This document shows, piece after piece, positions 47,448 to 59,000 of a stretch of 64,000 bases of DNA. This DNA comes from Bugulina stolonifera (Eukaryota; Bryozoa; Gymnolaemata; Cheilostomatida; Bugulidae). Position 1 is the first letter of the stretch; each line of letters begins with the position of its first letter. The DNA lies in the NCBI GenBank assembly GCA_935421135.1, contig OW285196.1, positions 12,769,001-12,833,000 on the forward strand, in the 5' to 3' direction. The notes below the pieces were generated by a model. It did no database searches. It was not told where the DNA came from and saw only the letters and a program-made list of their open reading frames with translations. Both the position numbers and the translations under genes were made by a program.

Positions 47448-48110
47448 TGTGATGGTACGCCCAGTCGTATCTTACATCTGACACTCATTATTGCGTGCAT
47501 ACATGTATATATCTGCTTGTACTTTACCCTTATATTGTTATATATGATTGTATGATTATATCTAAGTCTTTTAATGCCTTTTATACCCATGTACAGAGGC
47601 CCGACCTCTCAGAATCCATTGATATTCATTTTGTACATGAATTGGACCATTATAAGCAACTTTTGTAGAACCCGACCTATTTTGGGTCGGCCGTCGGGCT
47701 TCCGGCGGCCATCTTGTTGCGCAACTTCCGGACGACCACACGTCGTCTTTTCCCGACGTCACGTCGGCCGGAAGTCCTTATACTATATAAAGGGCACTGT
47801 TTTACTGTTCATTGTCTCAGTCTTCACTTGGCTTTCAATAAAGACACATCTATACTTGATACAGAGATCTTCACTTCCTTTTGCCAGGTCATTCGCTTAG
47901 CGAACTGCCTACTAGGTCGGATCTTTCTCTTTCATTGTATAGTCTGAAGGTCGGACTTGAGATCAGATGGGTCGTCTTTGGTAGTATTTGGGCTACTGAG
48001 ACCGCTCGATCTTTCATGTAATGCGAAGTCCTATTACCACTCATAGGCACTTCATTTCTGGGTCGATAGTCGTCCAAGGACGACCGCACCAAATCACAGA
48101 AACCATTACA
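47448..48110 (+). repeat. 3' LTR of the Gag-only element
   Basis: 663 bp, apparently identical to the 5' LTR. Short frames of 108, 77 and 63 residues recur in every LTR copy and are not genes. Confidence 0.9.
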
Positions 48111-48114
48111 GTAT

Positions 48115-49376
48115 TAGACCACTTTTGCATGTAAAAAATATTCGTCAGTTATCTGTTATAAAACATACACCATTTGTTGAATTTGACTTGGCATTGTATA
48201 AAGATTAGCGCAAAAATTGGAGTTGCCTTCTACTGGCTAAAAACACTGTGCAAGGAACTCCCTTACAGCTGTAACAATGCTGGTGTATTATGTCTTTGCA
48301 AACTAAAGTAAGAAACAAGGTTATTGCCATGATGGGTAAAAGTTTATGAATTTATATCGTATGTGTATGTTATAAGTTACCAAGCAGAGGTTCATCCTTA
48401 TCCCTATTTATTGTCAATCATTTCAGCAGCTGGTATTATAATTATTATATAATTTGAGATGAATTGAATTCTCTTAATCTGTGAGCTAATTGGCCGTACC
48501 TGAACTACATTAATGGCTCCGGCATTGCACCATTTGTCATCTTTCACAGATTTACATTCATAATAACATAAATACCAGTGAAATTACCCTCATCCTATTG
48601 AAGGCTACAGCATACACGTAGAATTTATATGTACACAAACTTATAACAATTCTGGACAAGGCATGACGAGTGCATGCATCATGTACATGTACATGTACAA
48701 TGTATATTGTTTTGTACAAGCGTTCTAGAATGTATAAAAGAGTGTATGTTTGTGCCATTACTTTATGTAGTGTTCTGTAAACGTTCTTTATAACAAAATG
48801 TCAAAGACGATTTATTTCTAGTGTTTAGTAGAAAGATAATTAGGTTATACCAAAGATATTCAATATTAACACGCATACTCATTGGCGTTATACACTCTTA
48901 TCACATCGCAAAACAGCACTCCAGAATTCTCCTACCAAGATGATGTCGAGTAGTATTGTATGTATATTATTGGGCCGACAATAGAGTTGTAATATCAAGT
49001 CAATAATACCAATACATTTTTTGCAAATTTATTTTATTAAAAGTAAATAATATTTGTGGAGTCAGAAGACTAATATTAAATGTGTAAGGTATAGATTAAC
49101 AATAATTTGTTGAGAAGAAGTCAAACAACAAAAAAATAAATAAATAAAATCGTTACTACATGTAATATAATATACTGCATGGTTTGTGAAAAGATGTTCA
49201 AAACTTATAGCACTAATTTAATAAGAGTTACATAATAATACTTTATAGCAGATAGCAATTTTCAAACTCAACTGGAGAACAGAGAATATTTTTCTAAATA
49301 AGTTGATGGACTAAATAATGGTGCCTGGTCTGGCTCTTCAACTGGCAGCCTCTGTTTGGTTCCAAGTTCCGTCGTC
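48115..49376. other. Spacer downstream of LPMO gene B
   Basis: AT-rich, no exon-like frame. Possible reverse polyadenylation signals for gene B (TTTATT on plus) lie near 49028-49038. Confidence 0.35.
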
Positions 49377-52300
49377 CTAACGACGTTCTGCGGAGACCAA
49401 AACTTGGTTTCTGTTATTCTTGTTATAGCAGTGACAGTGGGTTTCTGGGCAATTTCTACAATATGTACATGTAGGATAACATTACAACTACATGTACATA
49501 TTTTATACTCGTATTAGTGTTGTGTCACCCTTGAAAGGCTTATAACATATAAGCTTGTTCATTAAGCAGGCTACATTTTCAGTAATGAATTATAGTTTCC
49601 TAATGATTGAAATTACTCTCTGTAGATAATTTTAAAGAGACTTTATTAAAATATGTACAAGTGTACATGTATGTAGTATTTACCTGAGACTGTAATGTAA
49701 GTAATGTAATGTATGTAATGTAATGTAAGTAATGTAATGTAAGTAATGTAATGTAAGTAATGTAAGTAATGTAATGTAAGTAATGTAATGTAAGTAATGT
49801 AATGTAAGTAATGTAATGTAATGTAAGTAATGTAATGTAAGTAATGTAATGTAAGTAATGTAATGTAAGTAATGTAATGTAAGTAATGTAATGTAAGTAA
49901 TGTAATGTAAGTAATGTAATGTAAGTAATGTAATGTAAGTAATGTAATGTAAGTAATGTAATGTAAGTAATGTAATGTAAGTAATGTAATGTAAGTAATG
50001 TAATGTAAGCAATGTAAGTAATGTAAGTAATGTAATGTAAGTAATGTAATGTAAGTAATGTAATGTAAGTAATGTAATGTAAGTAATGTAATGTAGTATT
50101 TACCGTTGTGAACTTAGTGCATTGGCACAGTTGTCCATACACCATGCCTCAGTTGAAGGATAATTGTATGGTGCCACAGCCTCACAGGTCCACTTTGAGT
50201 TTGATCTAGTTCTAGTGGTCACAGGTTGTCTTGTTGTAGTAGTAGCAGAAACAGGTCCACCTGACTCTGTTATCTGTACATCAGCACAATTCACAAAAGG
50301 TTCCTGCTGAATAGTGCCGGGATTGTTTCCTGAAATTCAAATGTTAGCCTTGGTCACAGTAATGAGTATCAAATGTTAGCCTGTGGTCAGTAATGAGTAT
50401 CAAATGTTAGCCTGTGGTCAGTAATGAGTATCAAATGTTAGCCTGTGGTCAGTAATGAGTATCAAATGTTAGCCTGTGGTCAGTAATGAGTATTGAATGT
50501 TAGCCTGTGGTCTGAACTGAGTGTCAATGGTTGTTAGCCTGTGGTCTGTAGTGTGCATTTGAAGATTGTTTCATGTATTGGCATCTACATTGTACCTATA
50601 TACATTAGCATCATATTGATTCTTGCCTATGTAATGTTCGTAATGCCTGTAATGTTCGCTGTGTAAAAACTTACATTTAAATGTATGTGCACTAATATAT
50701 CTAACACATGAATAACTTACCTGCAGTATATGTACATTGTATAATATCTTACCTGCAGTATACCCTAAAAGCAGATACATTTTGCGAGTTTTAACTTTTG
50801 CGAATTTCGCGAGTGACAAGCTCGCAAATAATTTCCATCGCTATTAATATCTGCTTTCAAACTGATTTAAATAATTTCTGGTTTAAACAGACCATACATG
50901 CAGCTATATAGCTATATGATACATAGTTGAATATTTTACAAAGCAGCAAGTATTTGCTGTAACATAATTGGTAAGTAGCCTAGAGTAGGAGCTTAATCAG
51001 AGGATTTTTTAACAAGCTATGGTAATTACTTTACCTCACAGGTGGGCTTACTGCACTATATAGGAGTCAGCTGTAGTTTTGTACTGTATGTAAGTGGGGT
51101 TTAGATCTGAGTAAACATAGAGCTTAGCAAAGCTTGGTTTTAATGCTGAAATATGCTTAAACATCAATTTTTGGATTTAAGCAAATTTCGCGATAGGCCA
51201 AACTCGCTAAATATTTCTATCGCAAATTGCTCCAGGATTAGCAAACTCTCGAAACTTTCTTCCGCGAAATATATCTGCTTTTAGGGTATGTACATTATAT
51301 AATAACTTACCTGCAGTATATGTCCATTGTAGTACACACTGTGAACAAGTAAGACCTGCGGGTAACTGTAGTCTAGCTGTCACAACACCAGCAGATTGTC
51401 CGATTTTTTCCTCAATAGGTATCTCAGTTCTACCTCTTTCATCGGTCAGCGGGTATCTGCAATGCATTTAAAAATACAAAATGCACTTGCAGTCGATGTC
51501 TATGGTATTTCACGCGGATTCCCCTATTCTAGCCCATGATAAACATCTTCATTTTACCATCAGCTACAGTTTGCTAGATTGAACATGTTTTGCAGAGCAG
51601 TTTCCTTCTACCTTTAAGTAAGTCAACATTGTATTGAACCTGTATTTTACTTTCCAACAATTAAATCATAGCTAGGTGTCTTCGCGACCTCTTAAACGAA
51701 CCTGGGTCGCAAATAAAAATTACAAGATGGCTGTCCGACCAAGGCCAGAAGGGCTATTGGCCTGGGATTTTACTTGGTCGAACGAAACTATCCCTAGCTC
51801 ATCGGCACACCTGATTTCTTCACATGAAAACAAGGATTTTGCTTTTGGCCCAGGCCGGTGTGTTCGCGACCCTGTGACAGATGTGTGCTGGAAAATTTTT
51901 ACGTAAATCGGCCTGGGTGTGAAGTTTAGGTCGCGAAGACACTAGCTGATCCACAGGCTTTTTCCTGTTACTTTATTACGTTCTTATAGCCGCTCTGTGA
52001 ATACCGATTTACTCATAAGAGTGTTAAGAGTCGGTAACGAAACTGCACATCAACAGTTTATTTCATAAAAAAGCAAGCATTACACGAATTGTCTTTATTA
52101 GTGTGTCAGTATGTTACTCACTTATCGAGACAGTCTTGGCTGATCTTAGCATTGTTATTAGCACTGCAAATCTTAAATTTCAAATGGCCCTTGTGATTCG
52201 CTGTGATTCTAGTCTCAGTTGAAATTATGTCCCCTTTGTTGTAAGATTTTACAATGATTCCTTCAATAGATAACATACAGTACATGTAGTTTACAATATA

Positions 52301-53103
52301 ATTTTATGCATATATTATATATTTCATTTATTACAATTACATATATCTGATCCCTGTTTGACGCCATTTCATTAAAAATAAAGTTTTATAAAATTTTGAC
52401 CAGACAAACTAGAAAATTCCTGTACAATAGAACAAGGATTTTCTACAGCCATTATTTTGTAAAGATTATATATTTATACTGGTTTAGTACTAACCATTTG
52501 CAAAGCCTTCTCCAGAATATTCAGCCTCGTGCTTTAGGGGGCCCTGATATGGGTCGCCACACACCCCGCACTTACCACCGTTTGTCTCCCACTGGTTCTA
52601 CAGCAGTGCCAATTCACAATCATTCATTTATGCAATCATCAAGTTTTTAAACTGGTTTACTTTACGCTACACGTGTGAATAATTGTTTTAATATGATAAT
52701 AGTCGAAAGTAAACTAGAGTAATGCACATACAGAACGACCTCCGCAGTTTAAACCATTATCATCGTGATTGGGTGGATTGTCGAAGCCATATCTCCACAT
52801 GGTGTTCCTGGCTGGTGGGTCTTGCAACATCCCATGGCCCTAGAACACAGATGCATTCATTATGTTTGTACCTGCATGATTATTGTATGTACAATTGTGC
52901 ACAATCTCCAAATGAATGTTATGTAGCCTACAACAACTAATGTGTACGATTTTTTGATGTGTTTTGCTCCTAATTGTTCAACAAAATTATTTGATATTTT
53001 ATGTTGAATATATTTTTAATAAATTCGGGTACAATGTTCTTACGGTCACTAGAGTAAGACAAGCGAGTAAACCAACTGCTGATCCGAGAGCTGCTGTCGA
53101 CAT
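49377..53103 (-). CDS. LPMO gene B: AA15-type LPMO with one Cys-rich module, 286 aa
   Basis: Seven coding exons in phase: 53044-53103, 52732-52839, 52495-52597, 52122-52260, 51311-51456, 50104-50329, 49377-49455. Signal peptide residues 1-21 (ALGSAVGLLACLTLV), then His22 in GHGMLQDPPARNTMW as the mature N-terminus. The second copper ligand is His113 (ITANHKG), and Phe197 in EPFVNCADV fits the axial site. CGVCGDPYQGPLKH and CSQCVLQW match gene A. A Thr-rich linker leads to one module (WTCEAVAPY...WCMDNC...RNCPETHCHCY). Upstream, 53104-53115 is 5' UTR, joined by an intron to a noncoding exon ending at about 53424. Compared with A it lacks two modules. Exon phases are the same as in genes A and C, showing duplication. 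Confidence 0.9.
49690..50098 (+). repeat. 14-bp minisatellite in LPMO B intron 6, about 29 copies
   Basis: Unit TAAGTAATGTAATG, filling the intron from the donor of exon 6 (minus strand, 50103) leftwards. Long frames on the minus strand are repeat artefacts. Confidence 0.93.
50333..50540 (+). repeat. 31-bp minisatellite in LPMO B intron 5, about 6 copies
   Basis: Unit TGTTAGCCTGTGGTCAGTAA + TGAGTATCAAA, starting within a few bases of the exon 6 acceptor at 50330. Confidence 0.9.
50763..51286. mobile_element. Mariner-like MITE in LPMO B intron 5 (524 bp)
   Basis: Perfect 15-bp terminal inverted repeats CCCTAAAAGCAGATA / TATCTGCTTTTAGGG, with TA on both sides (50761-50762, 51287-51288). No transposase. 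It also has repeated TTTCGCGA/TCGCGAAA words near both ends. It is inserted into one copy of the duplicated exon 5 donor sequence. Confidence 0.82.
51676..51942 (+). mobile_element. Complete 267-bp MITE with 15-bp TIRs and TAG duplication
   Basis: Terminal repeats GTGTCTTCGCGACCT / AGGTCGCGAAGACAC are perfect. TAG flanks both ends (51673-51675, 51943-51945), a 3-bp duplication as made by PIF/Harbinger elements. It lies in intron 4 of LPMO gene B. Related copies are at 29398 and 38607. The family name is not known to me. Confidence 0.8.
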
Positions 53104-53423
53104 ACTTGATGAAAGCTGAAAAATAATAAAGAAATATTATTATATTCGGCCAGAAAAAGATGGTGAAAGTAGGAAAGAAGTTGATCACAAAAAATTGTAA
53201 AACGTCAAATAACGCAATTGATGAAAATAGTATTCACTCAAAAGTTTAGAATAAAGTGTGTATGGCTATGGCTTTGAAATATAGCTGTGATAGTAGTCAT
53301 TCTATATTAACTTGAAATTTAACTTCTTTTCTACCACAATTATACCTCTACAGCATATAACCTGTAGTTTTTTCTTGTAAATTATTAAAGTTATCCAACA
53401 TAAAAATATTTAACTAAACTTAC

Positions 53424-53486
53424 CAATATGTATTACAATATACAAAATAAAATGTTAATATATCTCTAGTGATAGCTATATAAGAC
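53424..53486 (-). promoter_or_regulatory. Candidate TATA box and noncoding first exon of LPMO gene B
   Basis: Minus-strand TTTGTCTTATATAGC (53474-53488) lies some 50 bases before a donor GTAAGTTTAG at 53423, which can join to the acceptor TTTTTCAG at 53116. The same TATA-like word precedes gene C, so I infer a shared promoter element. Confidence 0.55.
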
Positions 53487-53488
53487 AA

Positions 53489-54948
53489 ATATTCCTTCGA
53501 GTGCTGCTGGCTTTTCTGTCTTCAGTAGTTCACCGATTGATGCAGGACTATCTTCTGTCCCCATATTTGTACCTGCAGAAGAGACTATATTCTATGCTAC
53601 ATGCGCATTGGCAAGAAAAGGTGGTGTGGAAATACCCCTTCTTGTTGTACTTGGGACTTGAATTGAAATGTTTATTTTTTGCTTCTGCCCATTACATATT
53701 GATATACCTGAAGATAAAAGATTGCAATTATCGCTCACTATCCTGTCAATATGGATTGCGATATTACATAGCATTCATCAAGGCTGTTATGTAATTATTG
53801 TCTTGGGTATGGATAGTCTTGCAAATACTTTGCAAGACTATTGTTTACCCATTGCTTTATTTATTCTATTATATATACTATGTAATTGTTATTAGTATTG
53901 GTACAGCAGCTATGTTATTATTACTATTATTATCTGTCAAAGAGATACAGATTCATATAATATGTTGCATTCAGGAAAAATTGCTTAGACTGTGCAACTG
54001 ATAGGCCTGGGTGATGCAGTTCACATACCATACTTCAGATACTGAGGCTAGGGAGGGCCGAGGAGCTAAAGAGAACTGCATTGTCCTAGCTATTCATTGA
54101 AGAACATAATTGTGTTTAAAGCACTCAAATGTATCGATGCTGGTAAAAGTTGTCTGGTGGTTTAAGAAAAGTTCAGAACACATAGTCCCAAGTGATGGAA
54201 TATTCGGTTCCGTCGGGTGACGTTGCCAAAGTTTTAAACTTAGAAGTGAAGGTGCCGGTTACAAAGTGGTATAGTGGTTACAGTGGTACAGTGGTTACAG
54301 CGGTACAGCGGTTACAGCAGTGCAGTAGTAAAAGTGGTGAAGTGGTTACAGCAGTAACAGTGGTGAAGTGGTTACAGCTATACCGCCACTACAGTGGTTT
54401 GCAGTGGTACAATGATTACAATAGTCCAGTAGTTACCTTGGTCAAGTGGTACAGTAGTTGTAGTGGTAAAGCGGTTAGTATTTTTTCAAATGTATTATAG
54501 TGTGTACAGCAGTATGTACTGTTCTCAACTCCAGTCTACAGAATATCATACAGCACTATTTCCCCAGAAGAGTGTTGAAATTCTACAAGTCTGCTATAAT
54601 AGCATGATTATCGTTGCCATACTCCAATTTATCACACGCCTATATTGTGCGCAGGTAATGACATAACATCATTCTGCATTGTTGGTCAACCTGGATTAAC
54701 TATGACCAACTCTCTTACTACATCTAGTTTTCTGTTACACATGGTCTTGGTGTGTGTGTGAGGATATCTATACAGGACTTGTTTCTACAAGTTCATTTGT
54801 TCTAGTAACCTATCTAAACATTACTTGTCTGTTGGCGATTTGTTCTAAAGTAGTGGGTTACTGCAATACCATGCTGTGTGCCTATCTCCTTATTGTTACT
54901 GCAGTATACCACATTGTTGTATAATATTAATAATTGCTACTGCAATAT
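53489..54948. other. Intergenic region with GTGGTTACAG-type imperfect repeats
   Basis: No exon-like frame. From 54255 to 54480 there are loosely repeated GTGGTTACAG / GTGGTACAG words. The remainder appears unique. Confidence 0.4.
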
Positions 54949-55745
54949 TGTAATGGTTTCTGTGATTTGGTGCGGTCGTCCTTGGACGACTATCGACCCA
55001 GAAATGAAGTGCCTATGAGTGGTAATAGGACTTCGCATTACATGAAAGATCGAGCGGTCTCAGTAGCCCAAATACTACCAAAGACGACCCATCTGATCTC
55101 AAGTCCGACCTTCAGACTATACAATGAAAGAGAGTAGTTCAACCTAGTAGGCGGTTCGCTAAGCGAATGACCTAGTAAAAGGAAGAGAAAGTCCCTGTAT
55201 CAAGTATAGATGTGTCTTTATTGAAAGCCAAGTGTAGACTGAGACAATGAACAGTAAAACAGTGCCCTTTATATAGTATAAAGACTTCCGGCCGACGTGA
55301 CGTCGGGAAAAGACGACGTGTGGTCGTCCGGAAGTTGCGCAACAAGATGGCCGCCGGAAGCCCGACGGCCGACCCAAAATAGGTCGGGTTCTACAAAAGT
55401 TGCTTATAATGGTCCAATTCATGTACAAAATGAATATCAATGGATTCTGAGAGGTCGGGCCTCTGTACATGGGTATAAAAGGCATTAAAAAGACTTAGTA
55501 ACATTCATGCAGTTATATACAGTTATATAGTGGAACAATACATGAATAAGTAGTGAGTGTGAACACATGGAGACACAGTAATTAATGGTTTGGACATGCA
55601 ATACAGCTAACGGTAAGTATCCGAACACTAATTATGAGAATGTGAGTGTCAGGTGAGTAGCGCTATAACAACTACTGAGCACTTAAGATGCGATGGAGCT
55701 TCGTCCGGGAGTTGGAGTCGTATACAAATGTCCTGTACCATCACA
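54949..55745 (-). mobile_element. Solo LTR with replaced U3, reverse orientation (797 bp)
   Basis: From 54949 to about 55498 it matches the 663-bp LTRs (R, U5 and inner U3, including the TATA box). Beyond that, about 245 bases of different sequence replace about 125 bases of the common U3, but the final bases (TGTGATGGTAC on the minus strand) are again the same. It is flanked by ATAT (54945-54948, 55746-55749), a 4-bp duplication. It is thus a subfamily with a swapped promoter-distal region. Confidence 0.85.
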
Positions 55746-56050
55746 ATATTACACACGATTGACACTGAGCTTAATCCTACTGTAATATAGCTTAGCGTAA
55801 TATTAAGATATACTAGTCAGTCAAAAATGCATTATGACATTGTCAAATTCATTGTTTTATTGGCTTTAGAAGGCACTCGCCGTACTATGGTACAACAAAA
55901 GAACATTTTCTGAAAGATTCTGATAATACTGCCATAAAACAATAATGTATTTCATACAATGTACATTGTACATGCAATTTAAACGATTTAGTACAACTTT
56001 GATAGATAGCAGCTTCTAAATAGTGATAGGGGAGCAGTATGAGTCCCTTC

Positions 56051-59000
56051 TTATCTCCGTACGCAGTTGCATTTGTGTGTGGGGCATCTTCTAAAGAAAA
56101 TAATATTCTATTTTATACGATGAATGCATTTTACATGAAACTATGATTAATTATAATTACTTTGATTACATGTTACTTCTCACAGTATCACTCACACCAA
56201 CAGAGAGTAGGTAACTCCTACTATTCCACTGCTACATTGTACTTGCTGTTTATATTACCTGCTTAAGTTAAGCAAACAACTGTCTGCACACCATTCCCTC
56301 ATTCTACGACTATTTGATGACCTTTCATCCCTCATAGACACAAGAGTACAGTGACCTCTGGCTGTCCAAAACTGCAATGGAATTATATAATTGATGAATT
56401 ATCAATATTGCTCTAAGAATTAGATTGTTTGTGTCCCATTTTCACCCTATTTTTATTCCTTTGTCCTTTCAACTGCTAAAAGATGAACTTGCCTGAATAG
56501 CCTTTTGCCCACAAGACAGAAAGTCACTTACAGCTTGTGGAAACATATACAGTGAAACTTGCTTAATTCAAACTCCAAGGGACCAACATGATTGGTTTGA
56601 ATTAGGCCCGAGTTTGAATTGTAAGATCACTTCACTTATATGAAACCATTTATATAGTGCTCAGCAGAGACCAAGGCTAATCGTTTGAACTAACCAGGTT
56701 TTTGAATTATCCGAGGCTGAATTAAGCAAGTTCTACTACATGTATATATAACTGCATCTGTAAAGGCATTAGTGATATAGTGCCATATAGTGCCATTTAC
56801 CTTGATACGATTGGTGAAATGTTCACCACTAGATGACGTTTGTTCATTCTCCTCAGTTTCCGAAGATATTGATTGTTGTCTGCTTTTCTTGTAGCAGTCA
56901 CAGTGGGTAGGGGGACAATTCCTAAAATGGAAGGGAATACTTTTGACAAAGTAATAGACCTCTATTAACTCTTTACTCCTTGATTTGTTAGGAGGCAAAT
57001 GAAATCAGTTGCCTTGATGGACAAACAACATTTATGTCACAGTATGTCAATATTTATTGCTGCATAACTATTAAATACATGTCCTAGCGTAAAAATATCA
57101 CTTCGCATAAATTTTTTTGTATTGCAGAACGTTGCAGATTCAAAATTTCTAAACATAAACATACTTGTGAAAGCATGAAGTTATATTTTTAGTAATTAGT
57201 AATTACTAGAGAACGAGTATTTCTACGCCAATGAGGTGGATTTGAATTTGAACATTTAGTACTGTACATTCCGTACCTGTCTCTTGGATGTGCTTTGATA
57301 CAGTTGTCAACGCACCATTTGCGAAGTTTATGTGTGTTACTACCGACATTGTATGGTGACACGAGATCACATGTCCACTCTGATGGTATTATAGTTTTGC
57401 CTGTGGTAATGACTACAGGCTGTTGTGTTGTTGTGCTAACATCTGTTACCTTATAGCAGTTGCACATGTTACTTGGGCATTGCCTGAAAGAGAGAAGAAG
57501 CAGAAAACATTATACTTGCACATGTAGTAGTTGTAATAGTATATAATTATGGTATACAATGTACACTAATTAGGTCTGTTATGACATGTGTGTACGTTGT
57601 ACAGTAGGTGTACACTCTTGTGCATCTAGTATGTACAATTTAAGACTTCTCTCCCTCTGCATACAATTATAATATAACACCATCTGAGGTTTGTCCATAG
57701 CTTGAATTATGGCCCAACTTACCTAAACCTAGGTTCAGCAAGTATACAGCTGTCTGTACACCACCTGGTGAGAGATGCCACCTGATCTCTGCTGCCACCA
57801 GCATAGGGGGGTGTCACCTCACACTTCCATTCTTTAGGGTCACGTTTACCAGACCCTTTAGGAGTTGTCTTTGGTCGCACAGTGGTACTGAGGCTAGGAT
57901 CTATTATTGGAACTGTGTAGCATTTACACAAATGTGATGGACAACTCCTGGAATATATGGTAAGTATCTGCAGCTGATGATATGTAAATGCCGTAGTAAA
58001 TCTAAATAGTGTACGTGTTCATGTTGTACCTAGTTTGCTGCCCTGTGCTCTGTTGCCATGGTAACCATGAAACATCTCAACCAAAACTGGCTATTGACTA
58101 TATTATAAGAAGTTGCCTCTCCACTTTGGGAGTGAATAAATAGAGAGAGGACAACTTCTTATTAAGGTCCACTATATTACAGTGAATTAAGAGTTTTCAG
58201 CCTAGTACAGTATGAATATAATGCAGGTTCATGTGATAGGCTTACCTCTGCAAGGGGACAGCCGTGATACAATTATTAATACACCACTTGTAGTTCCTTT
58301 TAACATTCTGACCAACATTGTAAGGGGCAACTAGGTCACAGTCCCAAGCTTTGTCTTTGATAGGCATTCCCTAAATGTCAGAGCAAAGGCTAGAAACTCA
58401 GCGGTACATGGAATTTGTATTTCATATTATACAGTCATACTTTCAAGGTTGCCCCCCCCCCCCTATCTGTTTGAATTTGTATGCATTTAGATTATGGATA
58501 TAGATTACAACCTTGTGTTGTATACGGAATTACTGGTAGTAACATTACTGGTAGTAATTCCCATCTGCTATAATTTAAAGTCATCTACAAATGTAATGCA
58601 CCAAATGTGTACACCAATAGCTTCATTTGCATTTGCACTAATCATCTCTTTATAAACATTTTCTAATGCAAATATAATACTACAATTATTGTTATAACAA
58701 ATTTAGGACATAATGCAAACTTACAAACTCATCCGTTTTATAGTTGATTGTCTTAATTGTTATCTTGGGCGGGATGGGCTGTGGACCACCCAACGTTGTA
58801 ATCTTCACATCAGCGCAATTAACAAAAGTTTCCTGAGGAGTTGTGTCCTCTGGCCCATGGTTATTTCCTGGAATATAAAGAGTAGTGATTTTAGCTCATT
58901 AAACTACTAAACTAACTATTATTTATAGTCTTATCACGACCATACAATAACTTACCTACAGGCTACAGTGCGCATTAGATTGTATATGTTTAGATAAGAC

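Larger units (their letters stand above)
43000..48110 (+). mobile_element. LTR retrotransposon, non-autonomous, Gag-only (TR-GAG-like), 5.1 kb
   Basis: Two LTRs of exactly 663 bp (43000-43662 and 47448-48110), starting TGTGATGG and ending CATTACA, flanked by a 4-bp duplication GTAT (42996-42999 and 48111-48114). Inside are a tRNA-Leu primer site, a leader, one 1145-aa Gag-like ORF, and a purine-rich tract before the 3' LTR. No protease, reverse transcriptase, RNase H or integrase is encoded, and there is no room for them. The LTRs look identical in the parts I compared, which suggests a very recent insertion helped by an autonomous partner. The Gag is of Ty3/gypsy style. Confidence 0.9.

Noticed and set aside
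49600..50145. Minus-strand frame of 181 residues with Leu-His-Tyr repeats
   Set aside because: Translation of the 14-bp array in LPMO B intron 6.
38584..51906. Similar frames ending FGPGRCVRD at 38584-38781 and 51676-51906 as a gene family
   Set aside because: Both lie in copies of a 267-bp MITE with terminal inverted repeats; the similarity is at the DNA level.
52970..54666. Small hydrophobic frames in the spacer upstream of LPMO B
   Set aside because: Short, AT-driven composition, no splice partners, no recognisable family.
42446..55488. Identical 108-residue and 63-residue frames at several places
   Set aside because: They are inside the LTR copies and recur only because the LTR does; they cross the TATA and polyadenylation signals.
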